64,000 nucleotides of DNA from JAJEAD01 sp965221555 (GTDB lineage Bacteria; Pseudomonadota; Gammaproteobacteria; HK1). This document shows positions 43,286-52,012 of this stretch, in pieces (positions within the stretch are counted from its first letter, which is position 1; each line of letters starts with the position of its first letter). Location: positions 1,860,001 through 1,924,000 of the forward strand of contig OZ244895.1 of the NCBI GenBank assembly GCA_965221555.1, given 5' to 3'. Below the pieces are notes generated by a model. It had not been told where the DNA came from and searched no databases. It saw only the letters and a program-made list of their open reading frames with translations. The translations under genes and the position numbers were made by a program.

Positions 43286-43638
43286 TGGATTGACACTTGA
43301 AGCCCCGCTTGTTTATCGTCACTCGCCTTTTGCCCGAGACGTGGGCGAACGAGGCGCTCCTTCGTCCCCGACGCATTTTCCGCAGGCTCCCTTGGCCCTG
43401 GCACAGCTCGCCTCGTCCCAGTCTCCATGACTTATCGCCGTGGACATCTTGCGGCGGCCGATGGCTTGGCGCTTCGCTCCAAGGGCCGCCTCCCGGGCAT
43501 TCGGGACGCTTCGCATGGGGCGTCCGGCCCGGAGTCGACCCACCGTGGCGCACATGACGTCCCGCGCTCGTGCGCTTCTGCGCCCAGCGCGGGAAGATGG
43601 TTGGGAACCGCCACGGGCGAGATACGGCTTCCTCTTCC
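43286..43638 (+). other. Leader region upstream of hom
   Basis: After the promoter at 43290-43319 a leader of about 310 nt precedes hom. I see no convincing leader peptide rich in Thr or Ile codons and no attenuator with a U tract, so threonine attenuation as in enterics is not supported. No real gene is evident. Confidence 0.45.
43290..43319 (+). promoter_or_regulatory. Probable hom promoter abutting the repeat end
   Basis: TTGACA (43290-43295), 18 bp, then TATCGT (43314-43319, four of six -10 bases). It begins just outside the right end of repeat copy 4, so the repeat forms the region directly upstream of the -35 element. Confidence 0.6.
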
Positions 43639-44961
43639 ATGAAACCGGTACGGATCGGCCTGCTCGGCCTCGGGACGGTAGGCGGTGGCACCGTCAACGT
43701 GCTCGCCCGTAATCGCGAGGAGATCGCGCGCCGCGCGGGGCGCGCGATCGAGGTGGCCGGGGCGGCGGTGCGTGATCCGGGAAAGGACCGCCTCTGCGCA
43801 ACGCGGGACATCGCGCTCACCCGGGATCCCTTCGAGATCGTCGGCGACCCCGAAGTCGCCATCGTGGTCGAGGTCATCGGGGGCACCGGGCTCGCCCGCG
43901 AGCTCGTGCTTCGGGCCATCGAGGAAGGCAAGCACGTGGTTACCGCGAACAAGGCGCTCATCGCGCTGCACGGCAACGAAGTGTTCGCGGCGGCGCACGA
44001 GAAGGGAGTCAGTGTCGCGTTCGAATCCGCGGTTGCAGGAGGGGTACCGATCATCAAGGCAATTCGCGAGGGCCTCGCGGGCAACCGCATCGATCGGATA
44101 ACCGGAATCGTCAACGGGACCAGCAACTACATCCTCTCCGAAATGCGCGAGCACCGGAGGGATTTCGGCGACGTGCTCGGGGAGGCCCAGCGCCTCGGTT
44201 ATGCGGAAGCGGATCCGACCTTCGATGTGGGAGGGATCGACGCCGCTCACAAGCTCACCATACTCTCCGCCATCGCCTTCGGCATTCCGCTCCAGTTCTC
44301 GCGGGTGCACACCGAGGGCATCGACGATCTGCACCTGGAAGACATCGCCTACGCCGAGCAGCTCGGCTACCGCATCCGTCACCTTGGTATCGCCCGTCGC
44401 CGGGGCGGTGATGTCGAGCTGCGGGTGCACCCCACCCTGGTACCGCAACGCCACCTGCTCGCGAGCGTGGACGGGGTGATGAATGCGGTGCTGGTAGACG
44501 CCGACGCGGTCGGTCCCACCCTCTACTACGGCGCGGGGGCCGGCGCCGAGGCGACCGCCTCCGCGGTGGTCGCGGATCTCGTCGATGTGGTGCGCGCGCT
44601 GACCACCGATCCCGAGAATCGCGTTCCGCACCTCGCCTTCCAGCCCGACGCGATGTCCGACCTCGGAGTGCTCGACATGGCCGATGCGCATTGCGCGTAC
44701 TACTTGCGCATGACGGCGTCGGACCGGCCCGGCGTCCTCGCCGAGATCGCCACGGTGCTCGGGCGCGCCGGGATCAGCATCGAGGCGGTGGTGCAGCCGG
44801 AGCCCCCGCGAGGGGCGCACTTCGCCAAGCTGGTGATGCTCACCCACACCGTGCGCGAAGGGCAGATGCGCGACGCCCTCGACGAGGTCGAGAATCTCGA
44901 CGTCGTGAGCGGCGAGGTCGTGCGTCTGCGGGTGGAGCATCTGGAGGATGCAACCGGATGA
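43639..44961 (+). CDS. hom: Homoserine dehydrogenase
   Basis: Hom reduces aspartate semialdehyde to homoserine for threonine and methionine. The 440-residue monofunctional enzyme has the NAD(P) loop IGLLGLGTVGGGTVNVL, TANKALIALHG, FESAVAGGVPIIKAIREGLAGN, IVNGTSNYILSEM, EADPTFDVGGIDAAHKLTIL (catalytic Asp/Lys), and a C-terminal ACT domain (YYLRMTASDRPGVLAEIATVLG) for feedback by threonine. It is not fused to aspartokinase. ATG 43639 follows the long leader. Its stop overlaps the thrC ATG (ATGA). Confidence 0.96.
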   Translation: MKPVRIGLLGLGTVGGGTVNVLARNREEIARRAGRAIEVAGAAVRDPGKDRLCATRDIALTRDPFEIVGDPEVAIVVEVIGGTGLARELVLRAIEEGKHVVTANKALIALHGNEVFAAAHEKGVSVAFESAVAGGVPIIKAIREGLAGNRIDRITGIVNGTSNYILSEMREHRRDFGDVLGEAQRLGYAEADPTFDVGGIDAAHKLTILSAIAFGIPLQFSRVHTEGIDDLHLEDIAYAEQLGYRIRHLGIARRRGGDVELRVHPTLVPQRHLLASVDGVMNAVLVDADAVGPTLYYGAGAGAEATASAVVADLVDVVRALTTDPENRVPHLAFQPDAMSDLGVLDMADAHCAYYLRMTASDRPGVLAEIATVLGRAGISIEAVVQPEPPRGAHFAKLVMLTHTVREGQMRDALDEVENLDVVSGEVVRLRVEHLEDATG

Positions 44962-46109
44962 AGGACTTCACCCCGCCCCCGCCGTTGCCGGGTCTCATCG
45001 ATCGTTACCGATCCCGTCTGCCCATCGATGCGGCCGCGGCGCCGGTGAGTCTGTGCGAGGGCGCCACCGCCCTCATTCGGCTCGAGAACCTGCCGCGAGG
45101 CTTGAGCCGGCGTGCGGACGTCTACGCGAAGGTGGAGGGGCAGAACCCCACCGGATCCTTCAAGGACCGCGGCATGACGATGGCGATCACCCGCGCGCGC
45201 GCCGAGGGCGCGCGCGCTGTCATCTGCGCCTCGACCGGCAACACCTCCGCATCCGCCGCCGCCTATGCGGCGCGGGCCGGGCTCACCTCCTTCGTCCTGA
45301 TTCCCGAGGGCCGGATCGCGCGCGGAAAGCTTGCCCAGGCGATGATGCACGGCGCGGTCGTCGTGCAGCTCAAGGGCAACTTCGACGATGGCATGCGCCT
45401 GGTGCGCGAGATGGCCGAAGAGACCGGCGCCGCCGTGGTGAACTCGATCAATCCCTACCGGATTCAGGGCCAGAAGACCATCGCATTCGAGATCGTCGAA
45501 GCGCTCGGCCGCTGCCCCGACTACCATTGCCTTCCGGTCGGAAACGCGGGGAACATCACCGCACACTGGCTCGGCTACTGTGAAGCGGCGCCCACGTCCG
45601 ACAATTACCTGCCCGGCGCCTTCTCGGCCCACTTCGGCCTTCAGAGCTACGAAACGCGGCCGCTTGTCGATCGGCGCCCGGTGATGGTCGGCTATCAGGC
45701 GAGCGGTGCGGCCCCTTTCGTGCGCGGCGCACCGGTGACGGAACCGGAGACCGTCGCGAGCGCGATCCGGATCGGCAACCCCCAGTCCTTCGACTTCGCC
45801 GTCGCCGCCTCCCGCGAGTCCGGCGGATGGTTCGACGCCCTATCGGACGAATCGATCCTCGAAGCGCAGACGATGCTCGCGGAGCGCGAAGGCATCTTCT
45901 GCGAGCCCGCGTCCGCGGTGTGCGTCGCCGGGATGATGCGTGACCTCGAGAGCGGTCGCCTGCCCGAGGGCAGCACCGTGGTGTGCACGCTGACCGGGCA
46001 CGGCCTCAAGGATCCCGATATCGCGGTGGAACGGGCCAGCGCGCCAGTGGCCGCGGTGGCGCCCGAAGCGGCCGCGGTGAAGGCGCTCCTTCTCGAACAC
46101 TTGCGCTGA
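44958..46109 (+). CDS. thrC: Threonine synthase
   Basis: ThrC converts phosphohomoserine to threonine with PLP. The 383-residue product is the class I-like short form: VSLCEGATALIRLENLP, the PLP lysine in GQNPTGSFKDRGM (Lys69), ICASTGNTSASAAAYAARAGL, phosphate loop CLPVGNAGNITAHWLGY, and EPASAVCVAGM. It overlaps hom (ATGA). The kinase thrB is not adjacent. An alternative family reading (another fold-type II PLP enzyme) is unlikely given the hom neighbour. Confidence 0.95.
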   Translation: MKDFTPPPPLPGLIDRYRSRLPIDAAAAPVSLCEGATALIRLENLPRGLSRRADVYAKVEGQNPTGSFKDRGMTMAITRARAEGARAVICASTGNTSASAAAYAARAGLTSFVLIPEGRIARGKLAQAMMHGAVVVQLKGNFDDGMRLVREMAEETGAAVVNSINPYRIQGQKTIAFEIVEALGRCPDYHCLPVGNAGNITAHWLGYCEAAPTSDNYLPGAFSAHFGLQSYETRPLVDRRPVMVGYQASGAAPFVRGAPVTEPETVASAIRIGNPQSFDFAVAASRESGGWFDALSDESILEAQTMLAEREGIFCEPASAVCVAGMMRDLESGRLPEGSTVVCTLTGHGLKDPDIAVERASAPVAAVAPEAAAVKALLLEHLR

Positions 46110-46123
46110 CGCAGCCGGCGGCA

Positions 46124-47218
46124 GTGCGAAGCCGGCGCGTCCTCCTCCTGCTTCCCGGTCTGCTCGGCGCCTCCGCGAGGGACCCGTCCCACGCCGCGGA
46201 GGCGGCCCGCGCGATGGGCAAAACGGAGCTTCGGGGTTTGCGCACGCTGCTCTCCCGGGCACGCCGACAAGGCCGAGAGGAGGTCGGCGAGAGCCCCGAG
46301 GGTCTGCTTTTCCGGTCGCTGGGGATTCTGCGCGAAGGCGACGACTGGCCGTCAGCGGCGGTGAGCGCCGTCGCCGACGGCGCGCCATGGCGGCCCCAGG
46401 CCTGGATTCGCGCCGACCCCGTCCATCTCGAAGCGCGGGGCGCCGAACTTCGGGTGGGAGACCCGCGGGGGCTTGCCCTGACGGGTGAGGAGTCGGCGGA
46501 GCTGTGCTGTGCGATCAACCGGGCCCTCGAAGGCAGGCCCGGCCGCCTGGAGCCTCTTGCGCCGGCTCGCTGGTACATGGGGCTCGGTGCGACCCCGCGT
46601 CTCTCCACCCGCGAGCCCTCGCTCGCGGTGGGAGGGCCGGCCGGCGAGGCGTTGCCGGGCGGGGCGGATGCCGTGGCCTGGCTTCGCACCTTGACCGAGA
46701 TTCAGATGCTGCTACACGACCTGCCCGTCAACCGGGCCCGGACGAGGCGGGGTTCGCCGACCGTCAACAGTGTCTGGTTCTGGGGAGCCGGCCCGCTCCC
46801 ATCGCCCCCGGCCAAGCCTTCGGGTTTGCGCCTGTGGAGCGACTCCATCCTGGCCCATGGCCTGGGTCGAGTGCTGGGCGTGAACTGTCGACCTTTGCCC
46901 TCCGGGGCCGGGGAGATTCTGCGCACCGGGTGCGAGAGCGGGCTCGACCTCGTGTACTGCGACGACCCGCACTACGCGGTGCGACTGGAGGACTGGCCCG
47001 GCTGGCTCGAAGGACTGAAGAGATGGGAGGCGCAGTGGTTCGAGCCCCTGCGACGGGCGCTGTGGTCGGGGAAGCTCGCGAGCCTGCGCATCGCATCGGG
47101 CGGCGGATACTGGCATGAGCTGCGCGCTTGCGCGAGATGGCGGTGGTGGCGGCGCATGGGAACCTTGACGACCCATGTGTCGATGATCGAGCCGCCGGTC
47201 AGTGGAGCGCGAACATGA
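46124..47218 (+). CDS. Phosphoglycerate mutase-like / RpfE-type protein (COG4255-like)
   Basis: A 364-residue protein that starts RVLLLLPGLLG. Conserved-looking blocks are WRPQAWIRADPVHLEARGAEL, ALTGEESAEL, RWYMGLGATPRLSTREP, LRTLTEIQMLLHDLPVN, NSVWFWGAGPLP, and CESGLDLVYCDDPHYAVRLEDWPGWLEGLKRWEAQWFEPL. These recur in proteins annotated as cofactor-independent phosphoglycerate mutase-like or regulatory RpfE, often next to recJ. I do not see the full metal-ligand set of a true iPGM, so activity is unproven. Start GTG 46124 is 14 bp after thrC. Confidence 0.65.
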   Translation: MRSRRVLLLLPGLLGASARDPSHAAEAARAMGKTELRGLRTLLSRARRQGREEVGESPEGLLFRSLGILREGDDWPSAAVSAVADGAPWRPQAWIRADPVHLEARGAELRVGDPRGLALTGEESAELCCAINRALEGRPGRLEPLAPARWYMGLGATPRLSTREPSLAVGGPAGEALPGGADAVAWLRTLTEIQMLLHDLPVNRARTRRGSPTVNSVWFWGAGPLPSPPAKPSGLRLWSDSILAHGLGRVLGVNCRPLPSGAGEILRTGCESGLDLVYCDDPHYAVRLEDWPGWLEGLKRWEAQWFEPLRRALWSGKLASLRIASGGGYWHELRACARWRWWRRMGTLTTHVSMIEPPVSGART

Positions 47219-47290
47219 TTCCCCCATCGAGAAGGTCGGTGCGAGCCGGGGGCTGCGATGCGCGCCGCGTCCCGGAGCGGGAGGGGTGGG

Positions 47291-49015
47291 GTGGCAATAA
47301 CTAGGCGGAGAACCGGTCCCGTCTCCGAGCGACTCGGCCAGGAGCATCACCCGGTACTCGCCCGTGTCTACGCGGCGCGCGGGGTCACCTCCTCCGAGGA
47401 GCTGGACTACCGCCTCGCCCACCTCCTCCCCGATGAGACTCTGCGCGGGATCGAGGCCGCGGTGGCGTTGCTGGTCGATGCGCTGGAGCGGCGCCGGCAC
47501 ATCTTGATCGTGGGGGACTTCGATGCCGATGGCGCGACCGGTTGCGCGGTGGCGGTGAGCGGGCTGCGCCTGCTGGGGGCCGAGCAGGTCGATTACCTGG
47601 TGCCCGACCGATTCCGGTTCGGATACGGTCTCACTCCCGAGATCGTCGAAGTCGCGGCCGGGCGCGAACCGGATCTGCTGATTACGGTGGACAACGGCAC
47701 GTCGAGCGTCGCGGGGGTCGATGCCGCCAACGCCCGCGGGATCGCGGTGATCATCACCGACCACCATCTGGCGGGTCCGGAGCTGCCACGGGCGGCGGCG
47801 CTGGTGAACCCCAATCAGCCGGGGGATGCGTTCCCGAGCAAGTGCCTCGCCGGGGTCGGGGTGATGTTCTACCTTCTCGTCGCGCTTCGTCGCGCGCTTC
47901 GCCAACGGGAATGGTTCGAACGCAAGGCGATCCCGGTGCCAAGGCTCGCCGATCTGCTCGACCTGGTGGCGGTCGGCACGCTCGCCGACGTGGTGCCCCT
48001 GGACCGCAACAACCGGATCCTCGTATCCCAGGGGTTGGCCCGGATCCGGGCGGGACGCTGTCGCCCGGGAATCGAGGCGCTACTGCGGGTAGCGGGCCGT
48101 GATCCGGGCCGAGCCACCGCATCGGACATCGGATTCGCGCTTGCGCCCCGGCTCAATGCGGCCGGTCGCCTCACGGACATGTCGCTCGGCATCGAATGCC
48201 TGCTCGCACCCACGCAAGCGCTCGCCCGCGAGAAGGCCGAACATCTCGACCAGCTGAACCGGGAACGGCGGGAGATCGAACAGAAGATGCAGGAACAGGC
48301 CCTGCAACACCTGGAAGACCTCGCGTTCGGCACAGCGAGCGCCCTGCCTGTCGGTCTCTGCCTCTATGACGAGAGGTGGCATCCCGGAGTGGTCGGCATT
48401 CTCGCCTCGCGGATCAAGGATCGTTACCACCGTCCGGTGATCGCCTTTGCCCGGGACGGCGAGCGGGAGCTCAAGGGGTCCGCACGCTCCGTTGACGGAG
48501 TGCACGTACGCGACGTGCTGGACGCGATCGCGACGGCCAATCCCGGGCTCCTGGCCCGCTTCGGGGGGCATGCGATGGCGGCGGGCCTGAGTCTCGACCA
48601 CGCCCGCTTCGATGCCTTCTCCCGCGCGTTCGACGCCGAGGTGCGCCGGCACCTTTCGGAGTCCACGTTGCGCAGCGCGACGATGAGCGACGGCGAGATC
48701 GTTGCGGAAGAGCTCGGCCTCAAGCTCGCATACTTGATACGGGACGGAGGGCCCTGGGGGCAGGGCTTTCCGGAACCTCGTTTCGACGGGGAGTTCGACG
48801 TGCGCCAGGCGCGGGTGGTCGGCGAACGCCACGTCAAGCTCGTGCTGCGACCGAGCGGCTCCGAGCGCAGTGTCGATGCGATCGCGTTCAATGCGGCCTC
48901 CGAGTGGCCGCGCCGACTCCGACGCGCCCGCTTCGCATACCGGCTGGACGTCAACTTTTACCAGGGCCTGGAATCGCCACAGCTCGTGGTCGAAGACTGG
49001 GAGGACCTCGACTGA
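47291..49015 (+). CDS. recJ: Single-stranded-DNA exonuclease RecJ
   Basis: RecJ is a 5'-3' ssDNA exonuclease in recombination, mismatch and base-excision repair. The 574-residue DHH-family protein has metal motifs VGDFDADGATG (Asp76, 78, 80), TVDNGTSS, ITDHHLAG (DHH 157-159), VGTLADVVPLD, then the DHHA1 part (LARFGGHAMAAGL) and the OB-fold tail. The frame opens at 47258, but GTG 47291 has GAGGGG 4 bp upstream and suits the family start. The upstream gene is a COG4255-like protein, a common partner. Confidence 0.95.
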   Translation: MAITRRRTGPVSERLGQEHHPVLARVYAARGVTSSEELDYRLAHLLPDETLRGIEAAVALLVDALERRRHILIVGDFDADGATGCAVAVSGLRLLGAEQVDYLVPDRFRFGYGLTPEIVEVAAGREPDLLITVDNGTSSVAGVDAANARGIAVIITDHHLAGPELPRAAALVNPNQPGDAFPSKCLAGVGVMFYLLVALRRALRQREWFERKAIPVPRLADLLDLVAVGTLADVVPLDRNNRILVSQGLARIRAGRCRPGIEALLRVAGRDPGRATASDIGFALAPRLNAAGRLTDMSLGIECLLAPTQALAREKAEHLDQLNRERREIEQKMQEQALQHLEDLAFGTASALPVGLCLYDERWHPGVVGILASRIKDRYHRPVIAFARDGERELKGSARSVDGVHVRDVLDAIATANPGLLARFGGHAMAAGLSLDHARFDAFSRAFDAEVRRHLSESTLRSATMSDGEIVAEELGLKLAYLIRDGGPWGQGFPEPRFDGEFDVRQARVVGERHVKLVLRPSGSERSVDAIAFNAASEWPRRLRRARFAYRLDVNFYQGLESPQLVVEDWEDLD

Positions 49016-49104
49016 GAGCCGTGCCTTCGCTTGCGAAAGCGTCGGTCATTCGAGCACTCGCGAAGACCAGGCGCGCTTCGCGGCGCCGGCCGGCCAGACC
49101 CTGG

Positions 49105-49284
49105 CCCGGACGTTTCACCGATTTTCGGTCGCTTCGGGCGCCAAGATGCCGTGATAGCAGGAAGCACGGACCGAAAGCCGTTGAAGACGTAGCTAACACT
49201 ACGTCGAAGCGGCTTGAGGGAGGGAGGCCCGCAGCCGCGAGCATATTGGCGTCCGCGAGTTGAGAAATCGGTGAAACGTCAGGG
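49105..49284 (+). repeat. Interspersed MITE-like repeat copy 5 (internally deleted, both ends intact)
   Basis: This 180-bp copy has perfect 13-bp inverted ends: GTTTCACCGATTT (49112-49124) and AAATCGGTGAAAC (49265-49277). Relative to copy 4 it lacks about 110 bp of the interior, including the two GC hairpins. It keeps a longer version of the third, GACGTAG-CTAACA-CTACGTC (49186-49205), whose stem is extended to 7 bp. It lies in the 345-bp gap between recJ and prfB, which otherwise holds nothing I recognise. Confidence 0.9.
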
Positions 49285-49360
49285 CTATCCCCCCGGGCGG
49301 TGACTGCCCCACCGCGGGCAAGTACCATTGCGCACCCTTTACCGGAACAGAGCTGGCGCG

Positions 49361-50462
49361 ATGGCTATCGAACTCACCGGAATCCTTGCCCGTATCAAGG
49401 ACATGCAGGGCCGATTGGCGGCTCTCAGGGGGTATCTTTGACTTCGATTCCAAGCAGGCGCGCCTGGAAGAAGTCAATCTCCACCTGGAAGAACCCGGAA
49501 TCTGGGACGATCCCGATCATGCGCGCTCGCTTGGCCGGGAGCGGGCGAGGCTGGTCGAGCTCGTGGAGGTCGTATCATCGGTGGGCCGCGAGCTCGACGA
49601 CGCCCCGGAGCTCCTGGAGCTGGCCCGGGACGAGGACGACGCGTCGATGCTTCGCGCGGTGGAGGAGGATCTCGAGGGCTGGGATGCCGCGCTCATGCGC
49701 CTGGAGCTGCGGCGCATGTTCTCGCAGGAAGGGGACGCCGCGAACGCCTTTCTCGACATCCAGGCCGGATCCGGGGGCACCGAAGCGCAGGATTGGGCGG
49801 AGATGCTGCTTCGCATGTATCTGCGCTGGGGGGAGCGGCGCGGCTTCGGCACCGAGATGATCGAGGCCTCTCCCGGAGAGATCGCGGGCATCAAGAGCGC
49901 GACGCTGCACGTGACCGGCAATCACGCCTTCGGCTGGCTGCGCACCGAGACCGGGGTGCACCGTCTGGTGAGGAAATCCCCCTTCGATTCGGGTCATCGT
50001 CGCCATACCTCGTTTGCGGCGGTGTACGTGTCGCCCGAGGTCGACGACGACATTGCGGTGGAGATCAACCCCGCGGACCTGCGCATTGACGTCTACCGCG
50101 CGAGCGGCGCGGGCGGGCAGCACGTGAACCGCACCGAGTCGGCGGTGCGCATCACCCACCTCCCCACCGGGGTGGTGGTGCAGTGCCAGAACGACCGATC
50201 CCAGCACAAGAACCGGGCGACCGCGATGAAGCAACTCAAGGCGAGACTCTACGATCTGGAGCTCAAGAAGCGTCGGGAGGACCAGCAGGTCATCGAGGAC
50301 GCGAAGTCGGACATCGGCTGGGGCAGTCAGATCCGCTCCTACGTGCTCGACCAGTCCCGCATCAAGGATCTGCGCACCGGCGTCGAGATCGGCAACACCC
50401 AGGCGGTGCTCGACGGCGACCTGGACCGATTCATCGAAGCGAGCCTGAAGGCGGGGGTGTAG
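49361..50462 (+). CDS. prfB: Peptide chain release factor 2 (programmed +1 frameshift)
   Basis: RF2 terminates translation at UGA and UAA. Translation starts at ATG 49361, reads 26 codons to CTT (49436-49438), and meets in-frame TGA (49439-49441). A +1 shift at CTT-TGA-C resumes at GAC 49440, giving RGYL-DFDSKQ and a 366-residue protein. The stop-recognition tripeptide SPF (KSPFDSGHRRHTSF) and the catalytic GGQ (251-253, ASGAGGQHVNRTES) are present. It is followed by lysS after 5 bp, the common prfB-lysS pair. Confidence 0.96.
49427..49441 (+). promoter_or_regulatory. prfB recoding site
   Basis: AGGGGG (49427-49432), a 3-nt spacer TAT, then CTT TGA C. This is the same as the E. coli autoregulatory frameshift: the internal Shine-Dalgarno-like stretch pushes the ribosome +1 when RF2 is scarce and UGA is read slowly. 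Confidence 0.95.
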
Positions 50463-50467
50463 GACGG

Positions 50468-51958
50468 GTGACGGACAAGGAGAACGAGCAGGTACGGCAG
50501 CGCCGGGAGAAGCTCGAGGCGTTGCGTTCCCGCGGCGAGGCCTATCCCAACGACTTCCGCCGCGACGCGGAGACCGGCGAGCTCCGGAGTCGCTACGACG
50601 AAGTCGACGCGCAGGCGCTCGAAGGGATGGCGCCCCGGGTCGCGATCGCGGGCCGGCTCATGGCGCGACGGGTGATGGGAAAGTCCTCCTTCGCCGACCT
50701 CCAGGACGTCTCGGGTCGCATTCAGCTCTTCGTGCGCGCAGATGAGCTGCCGGAGGGGGTCTACGCCGAATTCAGACAGTGGGATATCGGCGACATCGTC
50801 GGCGTGCGGGGTACGGTGTTCCGGACCCGCAAGGGCGAACTCTCGGTGCGCACCGCCGAGATCCGCCTGCTCGCGAAGTGCCTGCACCCGCTGCCGGAGA
50901 AGTGGCACGGGCTCGGTGACACCGAGCTGCGCTATCGTCGGCGCTACGTCGATCTCATCACCAGCGAAAGCACCCGGGAGACCTTCCGGCGGCGAAGCCG
51001 CGCGATCGATCTCACCCGCTCCTTCTTCGTCGAACGCGGCTTTCTCGAGGTCGAAACACCGATGATGCAAGGTCTTCCAGGCGGCGCGATCGCCCGCCCT
51101 TTCCGGACCCACCACCATGCGCTCGGAATGGACATGTACCTCCGGGTCGCCCCGGAGCTGAATCTGAAGCGCCTGGTGGTCGGCGGCTTCGAACGGGTGT
51201 TCGAGATAAACCGCAACTTCCGCAACGAGGGCGTATCCACCGAGCACAATCCCGAGTTCACGATGTTGGAGGTCTACCAGGCCCATGCCGACTACGAGGA
51301 CATGATGGACCTCACCGAGGGCCTGCTGCGCAAGGTTGCGCCGACCGTGACGGGATCGAGCGACCTCGACTACCAGGGGGAACGCATCGACTTCGGCCGG
51401 CCCTTCGCGCGCAAGAACCTGCGCGATGCTCTGCTCGAATGCCTCCCCGAGCTCGACGCCGGGACGCTTGAAGACGAGGCGCGATCGCGCGAGGCCGCGC
51501 GTGCGCTCGGGGTGGAAGTGCCGCCCGGCGGGGGCCGGGGCCGGATATGGATGGCGCTCTTCGAGGAACACGTCGAACACCGGCTCCGCCAGCCCACTTT
51601 CATCACCGCCTACCCTACCGAGGTGTCGCCGCTGTCTCGGCGCAACGACCGTGACCCATTCGTCACCGACCGCTTCGAGCTCTTCATCGCGGGCCGCGAG
51701 ATCGCCAACGGCTTTTCCGAGCTGAACGACCCCGACGAACAGGCGGACCGCTTCCGCGCGCAGGCGGCGGCGCGCGGAGCGGGCGACGAGGAGGCGATGT
51801 ACTACGACGCCGACTATGTGCGCGCGCTCGAGTACGGCCTGCCGCCGAGCGGAGGCGTCGGGGTGGGGATCGATCGCCTGGTGATGCTGATCACCGACTC
51901 CGCATCGATCCGCGACGTGCTGCTCTTTCCCCATCTGCGCCCGGAAGGCGGCGGATAG
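50468..51958 (+). CDS. lysS: Lysyl-tRNA synthetase, class II
   Basis: LysS charges tRNA-Lys. The 496-residue enzyme has the N-terminal OB-fold anticodon domain (VAIAGRLMARRVMGKSSFADLQD) and class II motifs: motif 1 region RSFFVERGFLEVETPMM, motif 2 INRNFRNEGVSTEHNPEFTMLE, motif 3 GLPPSGGVGVGIDRLVML. GTG 50468 sits 5 bp after prfB. Length and domains are normal for the family. Confidence 0.96.
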   Translation: MTDKENEQVRQRREKLEALRSRGEAYPNDFRRDAETGELRSRYDEVDAQALEGMAPRVAIAGRLMARRVMGKSSFADLQDVSGRIQLFVRADELPEGVYAEFRQWDIGDIVGVRGTVFRTRKGELSVRTAEIRLLAKCLHPLPEKWHGLGDTELRYRRRYVDLITSESTRETFRRRSRAIDLTRSFFVERGFLEVETPMMQGLPGGAIARPFRTHHHALGMDMYLRVAPELNLKRLVVGGFERVFEINRNFRNEGVSTEHNPEFTMLEVYQAHADYEDMMDLTEGLLRKVAPTVTGSSDLDYQGERIDFGRPFARKNLRDALLECLPELDAGTLEDEARSREAARALGVEVPPGGGRGRIWMALFEEHVEHRLRQPTFITAYPTEVSPLSRRNDRDPFVTDRFELFIAGREIANGFSELNDPDEQADRFRAQAAARGAGDEEAMYYDADYVRALEYGLPPSGGVGVGIDRLVMLITDSASIRDVLLFPHLRPEGGG

Positions 51959-52012
51959 ACGCCGGTACACACCTCGCGCCGCGCGGATTCTTCGAGACCT
52001 TCGGAGGCAACG

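Noticed and set aside
43286..43638. Threonine attenuator before hom
   Set aside because: No Thr/Ile-rich leader peptide and no hairpin followed by U residues could be found.
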